From: Comamonadaceae bacterium
GTDB lineage: Bacteria; Pseudomonadota; Gammaproteobacteria; Burkholderiales; Burkholderiaceae_C
Direction of reading: 5' to 3'
Assembly (NCBI GenBank): GCA_024642025.1
Contig: JAHEBY010000010.1
Coordinates: forward strand, 1 to 18,529
Length of the DNA stretch: 18,529 nucleotides
Position numbers and translations under genes: made by a program. Within the stretch, counting starts at the first letter, position 1; each line of letters opens with the position of its first letter. Under the pieces are notes generated by a model. That model was not told where the DNA came from. It saw only the letters and a list, made by a program, of their open reading frames with translations, and made no database searches. Positions 7,229-14,224 of the stretch are shown here, piece after piece.

Positions 7229-7828
7229 CTATTTGCTGGCAGCTTTGGCAGGGGGCTTGGCCTTGCTGGACGCGGCGACGGGCTGTTGCGGAATCATGAG
7301 GCGATTGGCAATGGATTGTTCCAGCACCTTGACTTTGGGCTCAATCTGCCCTCGCGAGTCGGCAATCAGCTTGTCGGCCAAAGACTTCTGCAAATCACCG
7401 CCAAGTTGCTGAAATTTCCTGTTCACAGGCGATTCGATGATGGCCAACAATTGCTTGAGCTCATCTTCAGTAAATTTCTCGTCCAGCATGGTGCCGATGG
7501 TTGCTGGCCCCATCTTTACCGCCTGATCGCGCAGGTATGGCACCGCGTCGTCAATATATTTCTTCAGATCCCCCTGTATGCCGTTGGCAATCGCCTCACG
7601 CTTGTCGGGTGGAACGCGCGTTTGCAAAACCATATTGGCCTGCTGCTGCAACACGGCAGCGGGCTGCTCGGCGAGCGACCTGGCAATATTTTCGATTGCC
7701 GGTTGCTGCAAAGTCAGCAACTTGCCAATCAATTCCTTTTTGGTCGAGGTTGACGATGCATTTTGAGCGTGCACGAGCCCAACCGCCAAAGCCAGCGCCA
7801 CCGTAACAAGCAAAAATACCTTTTTCAT
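7229..7828 (-). CDS. Secreted DUF2059 domain protein
   Basis: A 199-residue protein with a clear Sec signal peptide (MKKVFLLVTVALALAVGLVHAQ, cleavage probably after Ala21). The mature part is helical and charged. A central region (TIGTMLDEKFTEDELKQLLAIIESPVNRKFQQL) carries the acidic, aromatic pattern of DUF2059, a periplasmic domain of unknown function. The C-terminus is Lys/Ala/Pro-rich and low-complexity. The ATG at 7828 has AGGAA upstream; a longer frame starting at 7864 would put 12 residues before the signal peptide and is rejected. The gene is divergent from the ynjD homologue across a 109-bp gap. Confidence 0.85.
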   Translation of the reverse strand: MKKVFLLVTVALALAVGLVHAQNASSTSTKKELIGKLLTLQQPAIENIARSLAEQPAAVLQQQANMVLQTRVPPDKREAIANGIQGDLKKYIDDAVPYLRDQAVKMGPATIGTMLDEKFTEDELKQLLAIIESPVNRKFQQLGGDLQKSLADKLIADSRGQIEPKVKVLEQSIANRLMIPQQPVAASSKAKPPAKAASK

Positions 7829-7937
7829 TCGAGCAATTCCTGAACGAGACCTTGCAAACCCCACCGCGAGCCACTGCCCGTATTATCCTCTGGACCCGGC
7901 GATGCCCGCCAACATTCACCCCTTGAACAGCTTATTC

Positions 7938-8558
7938 ATGACTCTTGAGATCCTGATAGAACGCCTTTCGGCCCCAAATGTGACGCTTGTCAAGAACTTG
8001 CATTTGCGCATTCCGGGCGGTGCGATTCACACCGTCATGGGTGCCAGTGGTTCGGGCAAATCCACGCTGCTTGCCGCAATTTGCGGAACCTTGGGTGAGG
8101 GCCTACGATTTGAGGGGCAGATCAGTCTGGACGGACGGCGTATTGACGCGTTGCCCACCGAACAGCGCCGAATCGGCATTTTGTTTCAGGAGGATTTTCT
8201 GTTTGCACATATGAGCGTGCGCGAAAACCTTCTTTTCGCCGTGCCACCGGGCCTTGCGGCAGAGCGGGAACGCCGTGTCACATCGGGACTGCAGGACCTT
8301 GAAATGCCAGATTTTGGCAACGCCGATCCTGCCACGCTGTCGGGCGGGCAACGGGCCCGCATTGCCCTTATGCGAGCATTGCTGGCTGCACCCCAAGCGC
8401 TGCTGCTGGATGAGCCTTTTTCGAGGCTCGATGCGGGGTTGCGCGAGCGAATGAGGCTTTTTGTATACGGGCTCGTAAGAAAAAGGCAAATTCCCGTACT
8501 TATGGTGACGCATGACGAATCTGACATTGCCGATCCTGCGAGGGTCACCCGACTTTAG
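7938..8558 (+). CDS. ynjD: ABC transporter ATP-binding protein, YnjD-like
   Basis: A 206-residue ABC ATPase with all core motifs: Walker A GASGSGKST, Q-loop ILFQED, signature LSGGQRAR, Walker B LLLDEPFSRLD and H-loop VTHD. The segments RRIDALPTEQRRIGILFQ and DPATLSGGQRARIALMRALLAAPQALLLDEPFSRLD closely resemble E. coli YnjD as I remember it, and ynjF follows, as in the ynj locus. The start at 7938 places the N-terminus where YnjD's lies; an in-frame ATG at 7902 would add 12 residues. The solute-binding and permease partners (YnjB, YnjC) are not adjacent: upstream is the divergent DUF2059 gene. The ATPase may therefore work with a permease encoded elsewhere or be a remnant. It heads the plus-strand unit ending at 14220. 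Confidence 0.85.
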   Translation: MTLEILIERLSAPNVTLVKNLHLRIPGGAIHTVMGASGSGKSTLLAAICGTLGEGLRFEGQISLDGRRIDALPTEQRRIGILFQEDFLFAHMSVRENLLFAVPPGLAAERERRVTSGLQDLEMPDFGNADPATLSGGQRARIALMRALLAAPQALLLDEPFSRLDAGLRERMRLFVYGLVRKRQIPVLMVTHDESDIADPARVTRL

Positions 8559-8611
8559 ACGGGTGGCAAATCCGTCCCAACCCAAACAAAACCGGCCTGT
8601 GAAATTGATCA

Positions 8612-9217
8612 ATGCTTGACCAAACCGCCACCGCGCTGATCAAGCCCGCCATTACGCGACTGGCCCGGGTGTTCGTGCGGGCTGGCGTTAGTGCCAATCA
8701 GATGACGCTAACAGGTTTTTTCATCGGCATGGTTGCTGCAGTAATGATAGCTATTGGCTCCTATTTTACGGGGGCTGCACTCATATTGCTATCCAGACTC
8801 TGTGATGGTCTGGACGGCGCTATGGCCCGCCAGACCGCGCCTACCGATTTGGGTGGCTATCTGGACATTGTTCTGGACTTTCTGTTTTATGCGGCCATCC
8901 CTCTGGCCTTTGCGGTGGCGCATCCCGCGCAAAACGCACTGGCCGCAGCGGTGCTGCTGGCAGCCTTTGTGGGAACCGGCAGCAGCTTCCTGGCATTTGC
9001 CATCATTGCCGCCAAACGAGGCCTGTCCAGCGTGGCGTACCCAAACAAGACCTTCTACTTTATGGGTGGTCTGACCGAGGCCACAGAAACTCTGCTTTGC
9101 TTTCTGGCCATGTGCCTGTGGCCGGCGAGCTTTTCTGTCATTGCCTACGGTTTCGCCGCTCTGTGCGTGGTGACCATCGTCATGCGGATCGGATGGGGCT
9201 GGCAGAAGTTTTCGTAA
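8612..9217 (+). CDS. ynjF: CDP-alcohol phosphatidyltransferase family membrane protein, YnjF-like
   Basis: A 201-residue integral membrane protein with about five to six hydrophobic segments. The CDP-alcohol phosphotransferase signature is at residues 65-89: D65-xx-D68-G-xx-A-R73, then a Gly and two further aspartates (D85, D89). By my count there are seven residues between AR and G rather than the eight of the classical motif, a spacing YnjF appears to share. Overall pattern and length match E. coli YnjF, including FIGTGSSFLAFA- and FYYLGGLTEGTET-like stretches. Such enzymes join a CDP-activated lipid to an alcohol; the alcohol here is unknown. Copy 3 of the short repeat (8744-8793) encodes the second hydrophobic segment. 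The gene begins 53 bp after ynjD. Confidence 0.85.
   Translation: MLDQTATALIKPAITRLARVFVRAGVSANQMTLTGFFIGMVAAVMIAIGSYFTGAALILLSRLCDGLDGAMARQTAPTDLGGYLDIVLDFLFYAAIPLAFAVAHPAQNALAAAVLLAAFVGTGSSFLAFAIIAAKRGLSSVAYPNKTFYFMGGLTEATETLLCFLAMCLWPASFSVIAYGFAALCVVTIVMRIGWGWQKFS
8744..8793 (+). repeat. Short coding-region repeat, copy 3 (inside ynjF homologue)
   Basis: ATAGCT (8747-8752), 16 bases, CGGGGGCT (8769-8776). Bases after the core diverge from the other copies. It is translated as MIAIGSYFTGA, the same frame as copies 2 and 4, within a predicted membrane helix. Unlike copies 1 and 2 it does not seem to lengthen the protein relative to E. coli YnjF as remembered, so this copy is the least certain member. 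Confidence 0.6.
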
Positions 9218-9333
9218 GAAAAGCCTGCATCTGTCGACCCACAGGGTATAACGAGGGCACATGTCCAGAACACGCGGGCCAGGCCAATATGCCGGGCTCA
9301 TCGGGTCTACGTCTACCCCCAGAAAGAATCCTC

Positions 9334-11496
9334 ATGAAAAGCAAAAAAATCGTCATCATCGCTACAGTGCTGGTCCTGATCGCGATGTATTTTGCATTTG
9401 ATCTGGGTCGCTATTTCAGCCTCGACTTCATCAAGCAACAGCAGGGCAACTTTGCCAGCCTGTATGGCGAGCGTCCGGCAAGCGTGATACTGGTTTTCTT
9501 TGCCCTGTACGTGGCGGTTACCGCACTGTCTCTACCCGGCGCAGCCATCATGACTTTGGCCGCGGGCGCCATTTTTGGGTTGGTCACAGGCACAGTTATC
9601 GTGTCGTTCGCATCCTCCATTGGTGCAACCCTGGCCTTTCTCGCTGCCCGCTTCGTGCTGCGCGATACGGTGCAAAGCAAGTTTGGCACACGGTTGGCAG
9701 AAATCAACAAGGGCGTTGAAAAAGACGGTGCGTTTTATCTCTTTACGCTGCGTCTGGTGCCTTTGATACCGTTCTTCGTCATCAACCTGGTGATGGGTTT
9801 GACAAAAATGAAGGCGCTGACTTTCTATTGGGTCAGCCAGTTGGGTATGTTCCTGGGGACCATTGTGTTCGTCAACGCAGGCACTCAGCTGGCCAAAATC
9901 GATTCACTCAAAGGAATATTGTCCCCCGGGCTGATCGGCTCATTCGTGCTGCTGGGCGTGTTTCCGCTGGTGGCAAAGAAGATCGTCGACGCCGTCAAGG
10001 CACGCAAGGTATATGCCCGCTGGAACGCGGTGAAACCCAGATCCTTCGATCGCAATCTTGTGGTCATTGGCGGTGGTGCGGGTGGCCTGGTTTCAGCCTA
10101 TATCGCTGCTGCAGTGAAAGCCAAAGTAACGCTAATCGAGGCCCACAAAATGGGCGGCGACTGCCTCAACTACGGATGCGTGCCAAGCAAGGCCTTGATC
10201 AAGAGCGCAAAGCTGGCACACCAGATGAAGCATGGCGCGAAATATGGCCTGGCGGACACGCAGGCGGTGTTCAGCTTCAAGGCTGTGATGCAGCGCATTC
10301 ACGACGTGATTGCCGCGATAGAACCGCACGACAGTGTGGAGCGATACACCGGGCTGGGCGTTGAGGTTTTACAGGGCTACGCAAAAATTGTGAATCCCTG
10401 GACCGTCGAGGTCGCGATGAACGATGGCAGAAAGCAGACGCTGACGACCCGTTCCATAGTGATTGCGGCCGGGGCACGGCCTTTTGTGCCACCGTTACCG
10501 GGCATCGAGGATGTGGGCTATGTGACCAGCGATACGCTGTGGGACGAATTCGCAAAACTTGAGCAGATTCCCAAGCGGCTGGTCGTGTTGGGGGGCGGCC
10601 CTATTGGGTGCGAACTGTCTCAAAGCTTCCAGCGACTTGGCGCCCAGGTCACTCAGGTCGAGATGGCGCCGCGGATCATGGCGCGCGAAGATGAAGAGGT
10701 TTCCGAGCTGGCGCGGCAATCTCTCATCGCAGATGGCGTTCAGGTACTGACCAGCCATAAGGCACTGCGCTGCGAGACGAACGGTGCCACCAAGTCCATC
10801 ATTGTTGAACACGGCGGCAAGGAGACATCGCTCGAATTTGAAGCGCTGATTTGCGCGGTTGGCCGGGTGGCACGTCTCACGGGCTATGGCCTCGAAGATA
10901 TTGGCGTTACAACCCAGCGCACGGTGGTGACCAACGAGTACCTCGAAACCATATACCCCAACATCTATGCTGCGGGTGACGTCGCGGGACCCTTCCAGTT
11001 TACTCACACCGCTGCACACCAAGCCTGGTACGCCGCTGTCAACGCCCTTTTTGGCACCTTCAAACGGTTCAAGGCGGACTATTCGGTCATTCCCTGGGCC
11101 ACGTTTATCGACCCGGAAGTCGCACGGGTAGGCCTCAACGAACAGGATGCCAAAGAAAAGGGCATCGCCTACGAAGTGGTGAAGTACGGTCTGGATGATC
11201 TTGATCGCGCCATTGCAGATAGCGAGACGCACGGCTTTGTCAAGGTGCTGACGGTGCCGGGCAAGGACCACATACTGGGTGTAACCATTGTGGGAACCCA
11301 TGCTGGCGACTTGCTGGCCGAATACGTGCTGGCCATGAAACAGGGCTTGGGCATGAACAAGATTCTGGGCACCATTCACACCTATCCTACCTTGGCCGAA
11401 GCCAATAAATACGCGGCCGGCGAATGGAAACGGGCCCATCAGCCGGAGAGGCTCCTGCAGTGGGTGGCCAAATATCACAGCTGGAGGCGCGGATAA
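9334..11496 (+). CDS. TVP38/SNARE-associated membrane domain fused to a dihydrolipoamide dehydrogenase-like flavoprotein
   Basis: A 720-residue fusion. Residues 1-230 have hydrophobic segments at about 6-23, 48-65, 70-106, 136-155, 162-184 and 198-215. They include the VTT/DedA-like RLVPLIPFF motif (140-148). Residues 240-720 form a complete class I disulfide flavoprotein: FAD motif GGGAGG (246-251), redox pair C277-LNYG-C282 in GGDCLNYGCVPSK, NAD(P) motif GGGPIGCE (420-427), second FAD motif YAAGD (545-549), and a dimerisation domain to the end. In the C-terminal motif HTYPTLAE, Tyr684 replaces the usual catalytic-base His before Pro. The extra C-terminal cysteines of mercuric reductase are absent. 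The ATG at 9334 follows AGAAAGAA; the open frame upstream to 9097 overlaps ynjF and is not family-like. The dehydrogenase domain should face the cytoplasm. Confidence 0.9.
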   Translation: MKSKKIVIIATVLVLIAMYFAFDLGRYFSLDFIKQQQGNFASLYGERPASVILVFFALYVAVTALSLPGAAIMTLAAGAIFGLVTGTVIVSFASSIGATLAFLAARFVLRDTVQSKFGTRLAEINKGVEKDGAFYLFTLRLVPLIPFFVINLVMGLTKMKALTFYWVSQLGMFLGTIVFVNAGTQLAKIDSLKGILSPGLIGSFVLLGVFPLVAKKIVDAVKARKVYARWNAVKPRSFDRNLVVIGGGAGGLVSAYIAAAVKAKVTLIEAHKMGGDCLNYGCVPSKALIKSAKLAHQMKHGAKYGLADTQAVFSFKAVMQRIHDVIAAIEPHDSVERYTGLGVEVLQGYAKIVNPWTVEVAMNDGRKQTLTTRSIVIAAGARPFVPPLPGIEDVGYVTSDTLWDEFAKLEQIPKRLVVLGGGPIGCELSQSFQRLGAQVTQVEMAPRIMAREDEEVSELARQSLIADGVQVLTSHKALRCETNGATKSIIVEHGGKETSLEFEALICAVGRVARLTGYGLEDIGVTTQRTVVTNEYLETIYPNIYAAGDVAGPFQFTHTAAHQAWYAAVNALFGTFKRFKADYSVIPWATFIDPEVARVGLNEQDAKEKGIAYEVVKYGLDDLDRAIADSETHGFVKVLTVPGKDHILGVTIVGTHAGDLLAEYVLAMKQGLGMNKILGTIHTYPTLAEANKYAAGEWKRAHQPERLLQWVAKYHSWRRG

Positions 11497-11500
11497 ATTT

Positions 11501-12337
11501 ATGACTTCCAAAGGCGTCAACCGAAGAAATGCTATTACCTTAATAGCTAAATATTCAATATTAGCGGGGGCTAGCGGTGCATTTGGACAAACAGCGGGTG
11601 ACTTTGATCACCAATACCAGTTGTGGGACGCGCTTTTGAAAAAGCACGTTAAGTTTTTGCCCGACAACCGGCAGTCCCGAGTCAACTACACGGGGCTTGC
11701 TGCCGACCGCACAGAACTGCAGAAAGTTCTGACCTCGTTTACTTCGGTTTCCAAAGCCGACTTTGACAAGTGGACGCACGACCAGCGCATGGTTTTTCTG
11801 GCAAACGCCTATAACGCGTTTACTGTGGACCACATCTTGAGCAAGTATCCAAATCTCAAATCCATCAAGGATCTGGGCTCGGTTTTTTCGTCCGCATGGA
11901 AGAAAAATTTCTTCAGCCTGCTGGGCGAGGAGCGCAATCTGGACTGGATCGAACATGCGCAGCTTCGGCCCTTGTACAAAGAACCACGATTGCACGTGGC
12001 GCTGGTTTGCGCGAGCATCGGTTGTCCGGCTCTGCCGAGGGAAGCGTTTACCCCGGCTCGAATCGACGCTCAACTTGAAGAAGGCATGATTCGCTTCTTA
12101 GGTGATCGAACGCGCAATCGAATGGCGAATGGCAAACTCGAAGTCAGTGAAATATTCAAATGGTTTGGCGAGGATTTTGAAAAGGGCTATCGGGGCTTCT
12201 CCAAAGTGGAAGACGTCTTTGCCAAGTACGCTGAACAATTGGCTGATTCACCGTCAGATCGCGAGAAATTGAAGGCTAAAAGTGTTCCTGTTTCCTTCAT
12301 CAGCTACGACTGGTCACTCAACGACTTGGGGCGCTAG
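11501..12337 (+). CDS. Secreted DUF547 domain protein
   Basis: A 278-residue protein with an N-terminal export signal (basic n-region ending in NRR, then TLIAKYSILAGASGAFG), so periplasmic or lipid-free secreted. Twin arginines are present but the following residues do not match the Tat consensus. The mature protein shows DUF547 hallmarks: VNYTGL, a FLANAYNAFTVDHIL segment, and the strongly conserved LHVALVCASIGCPALPREAFT at about residues 164-184. The domain's biochemical role is unsettled. It starts 4 bp after the flavoprotein stop codon, so translational coupling is likely. Copy 4 of the short repeat (11538-11586) encodes most of the hydrophobic core of the signal peptide. Confidence 0.85.
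   Translation: MTSKGVNRRNAITLIAKYSILAGASGAFGQTAGDFDHQYQLWDALLKKHVKFLPDNRQSRVNYTGLAADRTELQKVLTSFTSVSKADFDKWTHDQRMVFLANAYNAFTVDHILSKYPNLKSIKDLGSVFSSAWKKNFFSLLGEERNLDWIEHAQLRPLYKEPRLHVALVCASIGCPALPREAFTPARIDAQLEEGMIRFLGDRTRNRMANGKLEVSEIFKWFGEDFEKGYRGFSKVEDVFAKYAEQLADSPSDREKLKAKSVPVSFISYDWSLNDLGR
11538..11586 (+). repeat. Short coding-region repeat, copy 4 (signal peptide of DUF547 gene)
   Basis: ATAGCT (11543-11548), 16 bases, CGGGGGCT (11565-11572), then AGCGGTGCATTTGG. It matches the spacing of the other copies and the GGY-x-x-x-WWTGG tail of copy 2. It is translated as LIAKYSILAGASGAFG and is much more AT-rich than the gene around it. Confidence 0.8.
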
Positions 12338-13103
12338 GCTGGGGAGGCGCCTGGTCGTGTGTGTGGCCAGCCTCTTGGTAACAAGCGTTCAGGGCCAGTT
12401 GCTGACGCCCCTCTCCACCTCTGTCGATGGCTCGCTGCCAATGCCTTGGCGGGTCGTAGGTCTCCCAAACGACAAGGTACCCATCACGAAGCTGGAGATT
12501 GTGTCGCTTGAAGGGGAGCGGGTTTTGCGCATCACCAGCAATCGGTCGTATGGCAATGCCTTACATGAGTTGAGCGGCGACTTGACGCTTAAGCCTGGCG
12601 ACACGTTAAGCTGGCGCTGGCGTCTGGACCGGCCACTGCCGACCGGAGACCTGAAACAAAAGGCCGGCGACGACACGGCACTTAAAGTCTGTGTGCTATT
12701 TGACATGCCGCTAGACAAGCTATCCTTGATGGAGCGCAATCTGTTTAAACTGGCCCGTGCAATGAGCAAGGAAAAATTGCCTTCCGCAACTGTTTGCTAT
12801 GTCTGGGACCGTCTCTTGCCAGTCGGTACGGAGTTACCCAATGCCTATTCAAATCGCCTCAGGTTCATCGTGCTCGATTCGGGTGAACAGCAATTGAACC
12901 AATGGCGGCGCCATGAACGCGACCTTTACGCGGATTTCAGGCGTGCATTCGGACATGAGGCCGGGGACTCGGCAACCATCATGGCTGTAGCCGTCGGGGC
13001 TGATTCCGACAACACTGGCGCCACCAGTCTCGGGTATGTGGGTGATCCCAGTCTGATTTTGGCTGCACCCGGGGGCCAAATTGCCGCTCCCGTGAAACAA
13101 TAG
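12282..13103 (+). CDS. Secreted DUF3047 domain protein
   Basis: A protein of up to 273 residues. After a hydrophobic export segment (GRRLVVCVASLLVTSVQGQ), the mature part has a PWRVVGLPN-type opening, a LSWRWRLDRPLP motif, AGDDTALKVCVLFD, a YVWD segment and a C-terminal MAVAVGADSDNTGATSLGYVGD. This set marks DUF3047, a presumed periplasmic beta-sandwich domain of unknown function. The start is ambiguous. GTG at 12282 (GAAGG 6 bp upstream) overlaps the DUF547 gene by 56 bp and keeps the arginines of the signal peptide. GTG at 12357 has a strong GGGGAGG at 12341-12347, but would leave a signal peptide without basic residues. The next gene begins 4 bp after the stop. Confidence 0.75.
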   Translation: MFLFPSSATTGHSTTWGARLGRRLVVCVASLLVTSVQGQLLTPLSTSVDGSLPMPWRVVGLPNDKVPITKLEIVSLEGERVLRITSNRSYGNALHELSGDLTLKPGDTLSWRWRLDRPLPTGDLKQKAGDDTALKVCVLFDMPLDKLSLMERNLFKLARAMSKEKLPSATVCYVWDRLLPVGTELPNAYSNRLRFIVLDSGEQQLNQWRRHERDLYADFRRAFGHEAGDSATIMAVAVGADSDNTGATSLGYVGDPSLILAAPGGQIAAPVKQ

Positions 13104-13107
13104 CGGC

Positions 13108-14220
13108 ATGACGTCAAATTCTCCGGCCGACTTGCCGGTCAGTGGTCACAGGCACCTCGTTCTGCTTGGGGTTGGCCGTGCGCACCAATCTGTGTTGGCG
13201 TATTGGGCAGTGCATCCAGTGCCGGGCGTTCAAATTACCCTGGTTACCCCACACCATCATCAAATACCTACCGACTTGCTGCCAGGGTTAGTGGCTCGGC
13301 AAGTTGCAGTGGAAAGCTGTGCGGTCACAGTTGACTCCATGATTCATGGCAGCGGAATTCGCTGGATCCAGCAACATGCGGCCGCAGTTGACACGGCTAC
13401 TCAAACCGTCGTACTGGACGACGGCAGTCAACTCGCATACGACTGGTTGGGCATCAATACGGGGCTGACCCAGGACCGCATTCGCATCGACAGTGACATT
13501 CCAGGCGCAAGAGAATTCGGCCTGTTCGTAAAGCCAGCCGAATTGTTTGCTGCATTGTGGCCTCGCGTAACGGAATTTACGTCAAATACACCGCGTAGCG
13601 TCATCGTTGTTGGCGACGATCCGATCTCCATTGAACTGGCTTTGGCCATTCGCCATCGCCTTGAGACTGCGGCGGTAACGCTTTTAACGGGCGGTGGTCC
13701 GCTGGCTCCCAAGCTGCCAGCCCCAATGCGTGATCGCATTGAAATTCAACTCAGGAAGGTGCGAGTGACCGTTCTCGAAGATCGTCTGACTCATTTGCAT
13801 CAAGGGCACGCAGTGCTGGGTTGCGGCGCACATCTGGCTTGTCACGTGCCCATATTGGCTGCGGGCGCAGCATCGCCAGCATGGCTGGATTCAAGCGGCC
13901 TCGCACTGTCAGATGAAGGGTTGATATCGGTGAATGGCTCACATCAGTCCGTCAGCCATCCAAACGTCTTCGCCTCCGGCGGCATTTGCACGCTGCCCTC
14001 AAACCAGAGGTTTGCCTCTAACCTGATATCAATCATATCTGGGCGCCCAGCGCGGCAGACGGCAAAAGTTAAAGAGGACGCATTCCACATGTTGTCTTGT
14101 GGTGATGGTTCGGCCATCGTGGGTTGGCAAAACCTGTGCTTCCGGGGACGATGGGTTCAACGGTGGAAAGAGCGCAAAACATTCAGGGGAGTGATCCACG
14201 CCCACGTGGCACCTTCCTGA
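13108..14220 (+). CDS. NDH-2/SelD-fusion-type flavoprotein homologue with degenerate cofactor motifs
   Basis: A 370-residue intact reading frame resembling the pyridine nucleotide-disulfide oxidoreductases found as NADH dehydrogenase-like proteins or fused to selenide, water dikinase. Shared features are the opening HLVLLGVGRAHQSVL, the PGVQITLVTPHHH strand, LLPGLVA, and a C-terminal LSCGDGSAIVGWQ followed by a basic WKERKTF stretch. Three cofactor sites deviate. The first reads GVGRAH where GGGHAH is usual. The NAD site reads VVGDDPISIELA in place of GxGxxG. The second FAD site reads FASGGICT where an Asp is expected after Gly. It may therefore be a non-catalytic relative or bind a cofactor differently. 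It ends the unit that starts with ynjD and converges on the GntR gene 4 bp away. Confidence 0.75.
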   Translation: MTSNSPADLPVSGHRHLVLLGVGRAHQSVLAYWAVHPVPGVQITLVTPHHHQIPTDLLPGLVARQVAVESCAVTVDSMIHGSGIRWIQQHAAAVDTATQTVVLDDGSQLAYDWLGINTGLTQDRIRIDSDIPGAREFGLFVKPAELFAALWPRVTEFTSNTPRSVIVVGDDPISIELALAIRHRLETAAVTLLTGGGPLAPKLPAPMRDRIEIQLRKVRVTVLEDRLTHLHQGHAVLGCGAHLACHVPILAAGAASPAWLDSSGLALSDEGLISVNGSHQSVSHPNVFASGGICTLPSNQRFASNLISIISGRPARQTAKVKEDAFHMLSCGDGSAIVGWQNLCFRGRWVQRWKERKTFRGVIHAHVAPS

Positions 14221-14224
14221 GTTA

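Noticed and set aside
9097..9333. N-terminal extension of the TVP38-flavoprotein frame back to 9097
   Set aside because: It overlaps ynjF by 121 bp, has no family character, and the ATG at 9334 has a suitable ribosome-binding site directly before a membrane-anchor sequence.
10054..11496. Mercuric reductase assignment for the flavoprotein part
   Set aside because: The CLNYGC redox motif is shared, but the C-terminal vicinal cysteines and N-terminal heavy-metal-binding domain of MerA are missing and no mer genes are nearby.
10495..11520. Long minus-strand open frame of 341 codons opposite the flavoprotein gene
   Set aside because: It lies wholly antisense to a well-supported conserved coding region and shows no recognisable family; it is a codon-bias shadow.
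12695..12735. GCTATTTGAC...CAAGCTATCC in the DUF3047 gene as a degenerate repeat copy
   Set aside because: AGCTAT is present, but AGCCCCCG at the required 16-base distance is absent; similarity is limited to one short end.
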